DNA of 64,000 bases, from contig NZ_SSBJ01000016.1 in NCBI RefSeq assembly GCF_004795055.1, forward strand, positions 106,489 through 170,488, in the 5' to 3' direction. Positions 23,925 through 32,420 of the stretch are shown here, piece after piece. The notes under the pieces were generated by a model. The model did no database searches. It was not told the DNA's origin and worked only from the letters and a program-made list of their open reading frames with translations. This DNA comes from Streptomyces sp. A1136 (GTDB lineage Bacteria > Actinomycetota > Actinomycetes > Streptomycetales > Streptomycetaceae). The first letter of the stretch is position 1, and each line of letters starts with the position of its first letter. Both the position numbers and the translations under genes were made by a program.

Positions 23925-26269
23925 CCTCCCCACTTCTTTGGGGTCACGGGATCGTTGCCCATGTTCGCTTCGTTGCGCCCGCCTGTGGAGTAGCCGGAGC
24001 TGAGAGACTCCCGGAGATCTTCGTCGAACGGGTCCTTGTCGCTCACCGGGTGTCGACGCAAGAAGTTGTCGACCGGTGCGTACGCCAAGGCCTCACCCTG
24101 TGCGTACACCTCCGCCCTGTCGGCGTGGACCTTGCCGTCGTGGATGTCCTTCTGCCGTTGCTTCTCGTCCGCGGACCAGTCACCGACGAGGTCACCGGCA
24201 ACCTGCTCCATCGCACCGGTGCCCAGGTCGACTCCGAGCGGCACCAGTACAGCCGCAGCGCCCGCGGCGGCAGCGGTAGCCGGCAGGAAGGCGACACCAG
24301 CGGCGATCACGCCAGTCGCCGCGGACTCCGTCCATCCCGTCTGCTTCTCCAGAGCCCTCTCGTAATTCTCGTTCCATTTGTCGGCCTCAGCCTGGATCTG
24401 TTTCCCACGGGACTCGTCCAAGGTTCCTTGGAATTCGCCACTCGTTCGTGCGGCCTCCCTCAAGCTGCTCTGGTTGAGCGTGCCGTCCGGGCCCACCTGG
24501 GCTTCCAAGACGGAGGCCGCGAAGAGCGATTCCGCTCTGGACATGGTCAAGTACGAGTCAGGATGCTGACCGAGACTGCTGAGGAACCTACGAGCCTCCG
24601 CGCGCTCGACTGTGACGTGGCCGTCCCCTTCTTGCCTCGCGAAGACGCTTTCACTGTCATTGCCACGTAGCGCGTAGTTGAGATCGTCGATGTAGCCGGC
24701 GCCCATACGCCCCAGGCTGTCGGAAATCGTTTCCTGCTCTTTGAGTAGCTCGGCGTCCCCGCCGTACTTGGTAACCACTTCGTGCATGACACGCGCACCG
24801 GCCTCGGTGCGGACCAGGTGGGGCGCGGGGTCGTCCCAGGCGTGGCCGAGGGTGGCGGCTTCGAGGGCGTGCCCCAAGGCGTCCGGCATGTACTTTTGGA
24901 TCTTGGGGAAGTCGTCGGGGTTGAACCCCTCCATGTCGATGGTCGCGTCGTACTTCGCATGGCCGAAGAAGTCGAGGTAGTTCTTGATCGGCTTCTTGTC
25001 CGCGCCCGTACCCAGGTCCGGGTGACCGGACTTCTCCGTGCCGTCCTGGTTGTAGGCATGCGGTTCGCGCTCCGGGTCGAAGAACTGGGACGCGGCGTCG
25101 GGGCTGTGGCCCAGCGCCTCCAGGAAGCTGGTCACCGGGTCGTAGCCCGCGCCGTTGATGCCGGAGGGGTTGAGCATGTTCTTGCCGTAGCCGTTGAGCT
25201 GCCGCGACTGGTTGAAGAAGTCAGGATCCTTGGCGTGGATCTGGGTCGCGTGTTCCGCGATCGGCAGCAGAAACTTGGGGTCGTAGTTCCCGTACCGCAT
25301 GATGCCGCCGAGCAGCTGGTAGCCGAAGGGCGGATTCTGCTCGTACTTCGCAAGCGGGATGCGCTCGGTGCCGAGCTTGCGCAACTCCAGCGCGAAGCTC
25401 GGCGGCAGGCTCGGTTCGGACGTGGACCGGGTCGCCGTCGCGAGGTTAAGGCCCAGGTTCTGCTGAAGCTGCTGGACGTCCTTGAGACGCTGCGGGTCCT
25501 GCTTCGCGTAGTCGTAAGTATCGGTCGACATCTGCCCGTAGAACTCCAGCGCGCCCTTGGGGCCGAGCGCCCCGTAGAACGCGGTGGAGAACTCCGCCTT
25601 CTTCGCGTTGTCCGCCAGCAGCTCGTTCAGTTCTGTCAGCTCGGCATGGGAGAGAGCGCGCCCCTTGTGCGCCAGATCGATGGCGTGCCCGGCCTGTTCG
25701 GCGGTGAGGTCGGCGTACTTGGGAGCACTGAAGTTGTGATCCTCGGCCACGTTCGCGTTGAGCAGGCGGGCCAGCGACTGGTCGACGTCGTCACAGGTGT
25801 CGATGATCGCGTCGATCTTGGCCTGCCACAGGGGCAGGTTGTCGCGGATCGACTGCTGGTAGTCGGGGTCGTGCCGTGCGGCGTTGCGCTCCGCGTCGGT
25901 GACCAGCGGGGCGGGCGAGACCTTCCCCTTGCCGTCCACCCGGAAACCGGCGGCGGGGGCCTCTTCGTCGGTGATTTTCTTCAGCTGTTCGCGGGAGGAT
26001 TTGAAGGTGGCGTGCCCCTCGGTCAGAGCTTGGTGGATGCCCTTGGCCTCCTTGGCGGCGTCCTCGAACTCCTTGGCCGTCTTGTCGACGAACGACCGTC
26101 CCACGCTGGCGGTGACCCCGCGCCATTCGGCTTTGTCGGCCTTCGCCTTCATGCCGTTACGGGCTGCCTCGGCGAGTTCGTCCAGTTTCTTGACCATCGC
26201 CGCCCAGTCGCTTATCGCGGTCGCGAGCTGGTCGATGGGGGCGTTCAGGACGTTCTCGTACGACAACAC
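23921..26269 (-). CDS. Large DUF6571-like protein with WXG-like N-terminal helices
   Basis: A 782-residue protein. Residues 1-110 are helical and WXG100-like (LSYENVLNAPIDQLATAISDW, with WRGV near 50). A long alpha-helical central part follows, with the segment FYGALGPKGALEFYGQMS near 235 typical of DUF6571 actinobacterial proteins. A hydrophobic, Ala-rich stretch lies at about 650-683 (GVIAAGVAFLPATAAAAG), followed by a charged tail. There is no signal peptide. The GTG at 26269 is the likely start. The N-terminal helices and its neighbours (mycosin, WXG100 proteins) suggest a type VII secretion substrate or effector; I see no recognisable toxin active site. Confidence 0.8.
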   Translation of the reverse strand: MLSYENVLNAPIDQLATAISDWAAMVKKLDELAEAARNGMKAKADKAEWRGVTASVGRSFVDKTAKEFEDAAKEAKGIHQALTEGHATFKSSREQLKKITDEEAPAAGFRVDGKGKVSPAPLVTDAERNAARHDPDYQQSIRDNLPLWQAKIDAIIDTCDDVDQSLARLLNANVAEDHNFSAPKYADLTAEQAGHAIDLAHKGRALSHAELTELNELLADNAKKAEFSTAFYGALGPKGALEFYGQMSTDTYDYAKQDPQRLKDVQQLQQNLGLNLATATRSTSEPSLPPSFALELRKLGTERIPLAKYEQNPPFGYQLLGGIMRYGNYDPKFLLPIAEHATQIHAKDPDFFNQSRQLNGYGKNMLNPSGINGAGYDPVTSFLEALGHSPDAASQFFDPEREPHAYNQDGTEKSGHPDLGTGADKKPIKNYLDFFGHAKYDATIDMEGFNPDDFPKIQKYMPDALGHALEAATLGHAWDDPAPHLVRTEAGARVMHEVVTKYGGDAELLKEQETISDSLGRMGAGYIDDLNYALRGNDSESVFARQEGDGHVTVERAEARRFLSSLGQHPDSYLTMSRAESLFAASVLEAQVGPDGTLNQSSLREAARTSGEFQGTLDESRGKQIQAEADKWNENYERALEKQTGWTESAATGVIAAGVAFLPATAAAAGAAAVLVPLGVDLGTGAMEQVAGDLVGDWSADEKQRQKDIHDGKVHADRAEVYAQGEALAYAPVDNFLRRHPVSDKDPFDEDLRESLSSGYSTGGRNEANMGNDPVTPKKWGG

Positions 26270-26303
26270 GGGTCTACGCCGCCTTCCAGCGTGCCGGGGC
26301 CAC

Positions 26304-26337
26304 TACTTGAGGTACTCGTCTACTTGAGGTACTCGTC
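26304..26337. repeat. Perfect 17-base tandem duplication at a gene end
   Basis: TACTTGAGGTACTCGTC occurs twice head-to-tail (26304-26320 and 26321-26337). On the minus strand each copy codes for the DEYLK-stop end of the adjacent gene. The extra copy follows the stop codon, so it does not alter the protein. Confidence 0.95.
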
Positions 26338-26745
26338 GATCTTGGAGCTGGTGAACTCGGCGTAGAGCTGCTTCTCCTCCTTGTTGTGCGAGGAGAGGGA
26401 GTAGTTCAGGCCGTTGGAGATGGTGGCGCATCCTGCGACGAGGGTCTTCACCTGACTCTCCCAGCGGTGCGCCGCCTTGAGCAGGGCGGCCCCGGTGGCG
26501 AACCCCTCCTTGGACAGCGCTCCGGCGGCCGTGGCGGTGGAGGTGTCGGCGTGCTTGCCGTCGGTGGACAGACGCTCGTGGAGTGTGAAGGCTTCAGTGC
26601 CGACGGCCCCGATGTGGTCCTGATTGAGCTCCAGGTCCCCGCCACCGGTGCCGCCGCCGGGTTCGGTGGGGACGCGGTTGAGCCGCATGGACACGTTGGC
26701 CGCGGCAGTGGCGCGCGCGGTGGCCCACTCTTCGTCGAAGGACAT
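26320..26745 (-). CDS. Small helical protein of the type VII-like cluster
   Basis: A 141-residue protein starting MSFDEEWATARATAAAN with AAGGAGAG eight bases upstream. It is helical, has no signal peptide, and contains FTLHERLSTDGKHADTST and WESQVKTLVAGCATISNGLNYS, a pattern seen in small partners of WXG/DUF6571 proteins. It lies directly upstream of the 782-residue gene (about 50 bases), so a chaperone or heterodimer partner role similar to EsxA/EsxB or EspC-type proteins is a reasonable hypothesis. No function is established. Confidence 0.78.
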   Translation of the reverse strand: MSFDEEWATARATAAANVSMRLNRVPTEPGGGTGGGDLELNQDHIGAVGTEAFTLHERLSTDGKHADTSTATAAGALSKEGFATGAALLKAAHRWESQVKTLVAGCATISNGLNYSLSSHNKEEKQLYAEFTSSKIDEYLK

Positions 26746-26782
26746 GCGGTGCTCTCCTTGGGTGGGTGGGGTGTCGGGGCCC

Positions 26783-27955
26783 TCAGCGTCGTGAGCGCTG
26801 CTGGATGACGACCGCCGTGACTGCACCGCCGATGATCAGGCAGGCTCCGAGTCCGAGGGCGATCCAGGGCAGGGCGCTGCCGGTGTCGTCCTTCTTCGCC
26901 TGGGCCTGCGGCGCGGACTTACCGGGCGCGGGGGCGGCTTTGCCGCCGGGCGCGGGGCTGGGCGACGCGGCCGCCGCGAGGTCGGGCAGCGGGTACACGT
27001 CGGCCGGCCCGGGGTCGCCGGGCGTGGGGACCGCGATGCGGGGGCGGACGACGCCGTAGCCGACGTAGTCGTTGCGCTGCGCGCCGTCCTTGGGCTTCCC
27101 GGCGGTGTTCAGGAGGACGCGGAGGATCTGGTTGTTGGTCCAGTCGGGGTGGACGGACCAGAGCAGCGCGGCGGAGGCGGAGGCGAGGGCAGTGGCCTCG
27201 CTTGTACCGCTGCTATTACAAAGTCCTGTTCCGCCGTCGCAGCCAGAAACGATATCTTTCCCGGGCGCCACAATGTCCACGTAACGGTTGTGCTGGGACT
27301 CCTTCGTTGGCCCGCCCTTGGCGTCGACCGCCCCAACACCCACCACTCCAGGTGTCGCCGCTGGCCAAATTACGCCCTCATTGCCGTCGTTCCCAACGCT
27401 GGCAAAGATCAATTTGCCTTTACCTAGGGCGTACTTGACGGCACTGTCCAAATCGTCGCTTTGATTGATGCCGCCCATCGAAACGTTGAGAATCTTGGCG
27501 TCCGAATCAGCGGCAAAGCGGATAGCCTGAATCATCGAACGGAAGGGGGCGGTGCCATCGCCCCCGAAATCGACCCGCAGAGGTAGGATTTTCGCACCAG
27601 GTGCCAGACCAAACGCACTGTCCGCACCGCCGGGACCCTTGCCATTGCCTGCGATGACCGCAGCGATGGCCGTACCGTGGTGGCTGTGGTCAGTGCGTTC
27701 GTCACCCGTGTAGCTGGCGGAAGCGAAATTCTTACCCGGCAGCACCTGACCCTCAAGCTCAGGGATGCGCTTTACGCCGGTGTCTATTACCGCAACGGTG
27801 ACATCCTTGCCCGTGCTGATCGACCAGATGTCGTCGGCCTTCATGGCATCGAGATGCCACTGCGTAGACCTAACGGTCTCCGCTTGAGCCGGAGTCGCGG
27901 CGACCCCGGCCAGCAGCAGACCCACCAGGGCTGAGGTCGCCTTCCGCATGCGCAT
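26783..27955 (-). CDS. Mycosin-type S8 serine protease
   Basis: A 390-residue membrane-anchored subtilase like the MycP proteases of type VII secretion. A signal peptide (ALVGLLLAGVAATPAQA) precedes the catalytic domain with Asp in VAVIDTGV, His in DHSHHGTAIA and Ser in SSGTSEATALASA. An Ala/Pro-rich linker and a C-terminal membrane helix (ALPWIALGLGACLIIGGAVT) end in basic residues. The ATG at 27955 is chosen over a TTG three codons earlier. Codon use here (27200-27900) is visibly more AT-tolerant than in flanking genes. Its place among WXG100 genes supports a role in processing or gating substrate export. Confidence 0.92.
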   Translation of the reverse strand: MRMRKATSALVGLLLAGVAATPAQAETVRSTQWHLDAMKADDIWSISTGKDVTVAVIDTGVKRIPELEGQVLPGKNFASASYTGDERTDHSHHGTAIAAVIAGNGKGPGGADSAFGLAPGAKILPLRVDFGGDGTAPFRSMIQAIRFAADSDAKILNVSMGGINQSDDLDSAVKYALGKGKLIFASVGNDGNEGVIWPAATPGVVGVGAVDAKGGPTKESQHNRYVDIVAPGKDIVSGCDGGTGLCNSSGTSEATALASASAALLWSVHPDWTNNQILRVLLNTAGKPKDGAQRNDYVGYGVVRPRIAVPTPGDPGPADVYPLPDLAAAASPSPAPGGKAAPAPGKSAPQAQAKKDDTGSALPWIALGLGACLIIGGAVTAVVIQQRSRR

Positions 27956-27976
27956 CCCGTGCAACGTCCGTTCTGC

Positions 27977-29398
27977 TCAGTCGATCACTGGCGGCATAGT
28001 AGGGCGATCCGCCTGCCAGGTTTCTTCGTCCTCAGCCAGGTAATCGGGGCGTTCGCCCCCTCGGCCGTCGCGCCGCTTACCCGGGGCATGACTACCGGCG
28101 CCTGCGACGGGACCAGCTCCCGTCCCGTTGCGTACAAGGCCGGAGCCGCCTTGGGTGAACGGTCGACCACCTGTGGCTGACTGCCCGCCGATGCCGGTCT
28201 GACGGCCGCCGACGACCCCGCCCGGCTCCATGGCCAGTCGACGGCCCGCAGTTGCACCAGGGCCCCCGTGGGGACCACTCATGCCGCTTCCCATGCCACC
28301 GCCCGTCATTCCGCGTCCCATCTGGGAACCTTCCGCGCCGATGACCGTACCGCGCGGGATACCCGCGCTAGGCCCTCGGGGCGTCACCGGGCGCCCGCCG
28401 ACGATGCCGGTCTCGCGCGGAGGCAACCCGAGGCTGCCGCTGGCCTTGCCGGGAGGCATGGTCGGACGCGGGAATGTACCTCCGCCGACCGGCTTGGCCG
28501 AGTTGGTGGTCGGGGGAAGCGTAAGCGGGGGAACTACCTGAAGAGGGGAAGGGCCGCCTCTCGGAACGACCGGCCCCGGGCCAGTCGGCAGATTAACCGT
28601 CGGAGGAAGGCTCGCAGGCGGCAGCGTGCCGACGGTGTTCAGGTCTACGTTGACGTTACGGTCGGGAGCTGGCTGAAGTCCTCCGGTTGTCGGAGCCACA
28701 GTTGGGGGCAGTTCCGATCCGGAGTGCGGGTGGTATGCGGACTTACTTGCGCTCCCGCTGCTGCCCGGTGTCGATGTCGTGTACCCGGAACCGACGCCCG
28801 AGTCAGAGCTATCGCTAGGCCCAGTGCCCGGGCGCGCCACATCGGAGGAGGTGACGGCATAGTCCCCGCCTGGTACGAAGCGCGCCGGCGGCGGCGGGAA
28901 CGTCGGGGCCTGCGCCGCGTTCATGTTGCGCGACGACTCGTCGTACGACTCTGCCAGCTTCTTCAGCTGCTGCACCGCCTGGAGGCGGTCCGCCTCCAGC
29001 TTCTGCGCCGCCAGTGAGCCGATCTTCGCCGAGTCCGGGTCGTTATGGAACTTGCGCGCGGCCTCCAGGTTTTCCTTGGCCGACGTGTCGACGCCCGGTG
29101 TGGTCTGGGCCTCGTACATGTGCTGCGTCGCGATCGTCATCCACTTCGAGGCGTCCTTGCTGTAGTCCGCCAGACGCAGCGTCGCGTTGCCCGCCGAGTT
29201 CACCCAGGTCTGGAAGGACGTCGCGGCCTCGCCTTCCCAGCCCGACACCTTGTGGTTCTTGAGGTTCTCGCCGATCTCCTTGATCGCGATGGCGGCTTCC
29301 TCAAGCTGGGTCGCCCGGGCGCGGACCACCTCCGGCTTGATCGAGGCGATCATCGCCATGAGCTGTTCGTGGGTGTAGCCGTCGAAGCTCGTCACCAT
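27977..29398 (-). CDS. WXG100-family protein with long Pro/Gly-rich C-terminus
   Basis: A 473-residue protein. The first 170 residues are helical with a WXG motif (Trp54-Glu-Gly56 in HKVSGWEGEAATSFQTW), the hallmark of ESAT-6/PPE-like type VII substrates. The rest is Pro/Gly/Ser-rich and disordered, with TLPPASLPPTVNLP and Gly-Met-rich segments, ending in EDEETWQADRPTMPP, an ending often seen in streptomycete PPE-like proteins. The ATG at 29398 overlaps the previous gene's stop (TGATG). It is likely to be exported with, or to scaffold, its neighbours. Confidence 0.88.
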   Translation of the reverse strand: MVTSFDGYTHEQLMAMIASIKPEVVRARATQLEEAAIAIKEIGENLKNHKVSGWEGEAATSFQTWVNSAGNATLRLADYSKDASKWMTIATQHMYEAQTTPGVDTSAKENLEAARKFHNDPDSAKIGSLAAQKLEADRLQAVQQLKKLAESYDESSRNMNAAQAPTFPPPPARFVPGGDYAVTSSDVARPGTGPSDSSDSGVGSGYTTSTPGSSGSASKSAYHPHSGSELPPTVAPTTGGLQPAPDRNVNVDLNTVGTLPPASLPPTVNLPTGPGPVVPRGGPSPLQVVPPLTLPPTTNSAKPVGGGTFPRPTMPPGKASGSLGLPPRETGIVGGRPVTPRGPSAGIPRGTVIGAEGSQMGRGMTGGGMGSGMSGPHGGPGATAGRRLAMEPGGVVGGRQTGIGGQSATGGRPFTQGGSGLVRNGTGAGPVAGAGSHAPGKRRDGRGGERPDYLAEDEETWQADRPTMPPVID

Positions 29399-29916
29399 CA
29401 GTAATCGACCTCCGTCTTGCTCGGCGCCGGCGTGGGTGTCTGGCCGCCCTGCGGTTGCTGCTGCGGCTGGTCGTGCCCGGCCGAGGGATCGCGGTCGCGG
29501 ACGTAGTGTTCCTTCGCCCGCTGCGCGATCGCCAGCATCCGCTGCCGCGTCTCCTCGTCCATGTCCGCGAACCCCTTGCCGCCCGTGAGGATCGCGATCC
29601 CGAGACCCTCGATCTGGTCCGCCAGGCCCTTCGACAGGGTCGTCAGCTGCGTGTGCACGGTCCCGTATGCCTTGAACAGCGCGTCCGCCTCCGCGAACCC
29701 TGTGCCCAGCGTTCCCGCCGGCAGCGTGCCGTCCTGGAGCTTGTTCGGGTCCGCCTGGGAGCCGCCGAGCTTCTTGAGCTGGGCGTCGACCAGCTTCTTG
29801 AAGCCGTTCAGCGTTTCGTACTCGACTTCCAGCGCCTTCGCCTGGCGCATGATCGCGTCCGCCAGGCCGTTGCTCGCGCCGACGATGCCTGCCAGCCCGC
29901 CGTTCTCCTCCGCCAC
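29398..29916 (-). CDS. EspC/WXG-like helical protein
   Basis: A 172-residue helical protein, first gene of the cluster. It begins AEENGGLAGIVGASNGLADA and contains FAEADALFKAYGTVHTQLTT, which resembles the long-hairpin ESX substrates; the C-terminal 35 residues are Gln/Pro-rich. There is no signal peptide. The GTG at 29916 has GGGAGG six bases upstream. It is translationally coupled to the WXG100 gene downstream, so the two products are probably made in equal amounts and may form a heterodimer. The 167-base gap upstream should hold the cluster promoter. Confidence 0.8.
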   Translation of the reverse strand: MAEENGGLAGIVGASNGLADAIMRQAKALEVEYETLNGFKKLVDAQLKKLGGSQADPNKLQDGTLPAGTLGTGFAEADALFKAYGTVHTQLTTLSKGLADQIEGLGIAILTGGKGFADMDEETRQRMLAIAQRAKEHYVRDRDPSAGHDQPQQQPQGGQTPTPAPSKTEVDY

Positions 29917-30083
29917 GATGGCCTCCCCGACTCCCCGTCATCCCCGTGAACCCCTTCGGGAGCGGCGCCCGCACAGCGTCCCCGCCCCCGTACCGATCAC
30001 TCTAGCGACCGGCGCCGACAGCCCCAAGCGCCGGGTTGCACCTGCAAGGCGGGGTCGACCGGGCCCCAACCCCGGTCAGGGGG

Positions 30084-32420
30084 TCAGGAGTTCGGTACCG
30101 CAACCGCCGCCGATGGCCGGATCGGGAGCCTGTTCACCGGGCGGCCCGTCGCCGATCGGACCGCCGAGGCGATGGCCGCCGGGGTCGTCACCACCGGGAC
30201 CGCGCTCGCCGCCTTCGCGCCGAACGGGGCCACCACGTCCCGCTCTTCCACCAGCTTCACGATCCGCACCGCCGGGGCGTCCAGCGACGTCGGCAGGGCG
30301 TAGCCGGTCAGGTCGGGGTGGCGGATCACCCCCGCCACCGAGCGGAGGTTTTCGGTCAGCGCAGCGCCCACGCCCTGCGTGACGCCCGCTTCGATACGGG
30401 CCTCCAGCTGGGCGGGGTTGAGGATCCGGCCCACGTCCTGCGCCACGGCCAGTTCGACCACACGCACCGAGCCGAGCTCCACGTCGACGTCCACCACCGC
30501 GCGGATCGCGCAGAACGCGAGGCCTACGAAGGCGTCGCCCTGGCCGTGCTCGTCCAGGGGTTCGGTCGGGTGGGGGCGGCACTGGGCCGTCGCCCAGAGT
30601 TCCTTGCCTGTCATGGCCTCCGCCACCGTGGTGGAGAACGCGCCGTCGTACGACGTGATCCGGCCGTCCTGGATCTGGAGGAGCTCCGTCGACATCCCCA
30701 GCTTGTGGGCCATCGGCTGGAGGAGTTGGGTGCGGACCATCTTCGCGGCCCGCTCGACCGCGCCCCCCGACACCCAGGTGTGGCGGCCGTGCGCCGCCGG
30801 ACCGGCCGGCGGCTGGTCGGTGTCGACCGGGGCCGTCACGACCTCCTCCACGCCCAGGATCTCCTGGACGATCTGGCGGGCGAGCGTCGAGAAGCCCTGG
30901 CCGGTGTCGACGGCCGCGCAGATGACGGTCGCCACGCCGTCGACCACCTTCACGGTGGCGGTGGAGACCTCGTCGGCCCCCTCCGCTCCGAGCATGTGCA
31001 CCATGCCCACGCCGTACCCGACCCCGCGCCGGACCGCGCCCGGCTCGCCGGCGCCCTCCGGGCCGCCCGGCAGCAGCCACTCCTCCTCCGGGGTGTCCTT
31101 CGGGAGTGGGGGAAGGGGGAAGTCGCGTACGGAACGCAGGAGTTCCGCGACCGGCGCCGGGCAGGTCACCGTCTGCCCCGTCGGCAGCAGGTCGCCCGTG
31201 GCCAGTACGTTGCGCATCCGCAGTTCCGCGCCGTCGATGCCGAGCGCGGCGGCCAGCTTGTCCATCTGGCCCTCGTAAGCGGCGCACACCTGCATCGCGC
31301 CCTCGCCCCGCACGTGTCCGGAGGGCGGGTTGTTGGTGCGTACCGCCCAGCCCTCGACGAAGGCGTGCGGCACGACGTACGGGCCGCACGCGAAGGCCAC
31401 GGCCGCCGCGAGGGACTCCGCGGAGGCGTCGGCGTAGGCGCCCGCGTCCATCAGGATCTGGGCCTCGACCTTGACCAGTCGGCCCTCCGCGTCCGCGTGG
31501 TGGCGGTAGCGCAGCAGCGTCGGGTGGCGGTGGGCGTGGCCGAGGAAGGACTCCTCGCGGGTGGCGGCCAGCTTCACCGGGCAGCCCGTGCGGAGCGCCA
31601 GCAGCCCGAGCGGGAGTTGGAAGGCGGGGTCCTCGCGGTCGGCCGTCGCGCCCGGGACGCCGGTGACGACGACCCGTACCCGGTCCGGCTCCAGCCCGAA
31701 GCAGGCCGCGGCCAGGTCGCGGTCGGTGTGCGGGTCGGTGGAGGCGGTGTAGATCTCCACTCCCCCGTCGGGTCGCGGCACGGCCAGCCCGGCCTCGGCG
31801 CCGATGGGTGCGGGGTCCTGGCGGCCGATCCGGTACAGGCCCTCGACGACCACCTCGCCGGTGGCCTCGGGGTCGCCGTAGCGCAGCGGGATGTGTCGGA
31901 TCAGGTTGCCGTCGGGGTGCAGGGGCGGGGCGCCGAAGGAGTGCTCGGGGTCGGTGATCGCGTCCAGCGGCTCGTACTCGACCGTGATGGCGGCCGCGGC
32001 GAGGCGCGCCGTGTCGGGGTGGTCGGCGGCGACGGCGGCGATGGGCTCGCCGTGGTGGCGGACCACGTCGTGGGCGAAGACGGGCCGGTCGGCGATGCGG
32101 CGGCCGTGGGTGGTGGCGCCGGGGACGTCGGCGTGGGTGACGACGGCGCGCACGCCGGGCATGGCGGCGGCGGCCGTGGTGTCGATGGAGAGGATGCGGG
32201 CGTGGGCGTGCGGGGAGCGGAGCACGGCGGCCCAGAGCAGGCCCTCGGCCCACAGGTCGGCGGCGTAGGGGAAGGTGCCCTCGGTCTTGGCGCGGGCGTG
32301 CGCGGAGGGGACGGAGACCCCGATTCCGCGCAGGACTTCGGGGGCTTCCTCCCCGCTGCTGCCGCCGGTCGCCACCGTCGTCGTCATCAGGGTGGTCGTG
32401 GCCGCGTCGTGCCCGCTCAC
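30084..32420 (-). CDS. Molybdenum hydroxylase, molybdopterin-binding large subunit
   Basis: The 778-residue catalytic subunit of a xanthine dehydrogenase/CO dehydrogenase-family hydroxylase. The first domain (GIGVSVPSAHARAKTEGTFPYAADL) is the a/b hammerhead; the molybdenum cofactor domain contains VRGEGAMQVCAAYE and ICAAVDTGQGFSTLARQI; GVTQGVGAALTEN near residue 690 carries the conserved catalytic Glu. The family oxidises purines or other N-heterocycles using water, passing electrons to 2Fe-2S and FAD subunits. Here all three are present and in order FAD, Fe-S, Mo. The GTG start (32420) overlaps the Fe-S stop by four bases. Xanthine is a likely substrate but not proved by sequence. Confidence 0.93.
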   Translation of the reverse strand: MSGHDAATTTLMTTTVATGGSSGEEAPEVLRGIGVSVPSAHARAKTEGTFPYAADLWAEGLLWAAVLRSPHAHARILSIDTTAAAAMPGVRAVVTHADVPGATTHGRRIADRPVFAHDVVRHHGEPIAAVAADHPDTARLAAAAITVEYEPLDAITDPEHSFGAPPLHPDGNLIRHIPLRYGDPEATGEVVVEGLYRIGRQDPAPIGAEAGLAVPRPDGGVEIYTASTDPHTDRDLAAACFGLEPDRVRVVVTGVPGATADREDPAFQLPLGLLALRTGCPVKLAATREESFLGHAHRHPTLLRYRHHADAEGRLVKVEAQILMDAGAYADASAESLAAAVAFACGPYVVPHAFVEGWAVRTNNPPSGHVRGEGAMQVCAAYEGQMDKLAAALGIDGAELRMRNVLATGDLLPTGQTVTCPAPVAELLRSVRDFPLPPLPKDTPEEEWLLPGGPEGAGEPGAVRRGVGYGVGMVHMLGAEGADEVSTATVKVVDGVATVICAAVDTGQGFSTLARQIVQEILGVEEVVTAPVDTDQPPAGPAAHGRHTWVSGGAVERAAKMVRTQLLQPMAHKLGMSTELLQIQDGRITSYDGAFSTTVAEAMTGKELWATAQCRPHPTEPLDEHGQGDAFVGLAFCAIRAVVDVDVELGSVRVVELAVAQDVGRILNPAQLEARIEAGVTQGVGAALTENLRSVAGVIRHPDLTGYALPTSLDAPAVRIVKLVEERDVVAPFGAKAASAVPVVTTPAAIASAVRSATGRPVNRLPIRPSAAVAVPNS

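Noticed and set aside
23079..30083. Integrated element with attachment-site repeats at tRNA-Cys
   Set aside because: No second copy of the tRNA 3' end and no integrase gene were found in the window.
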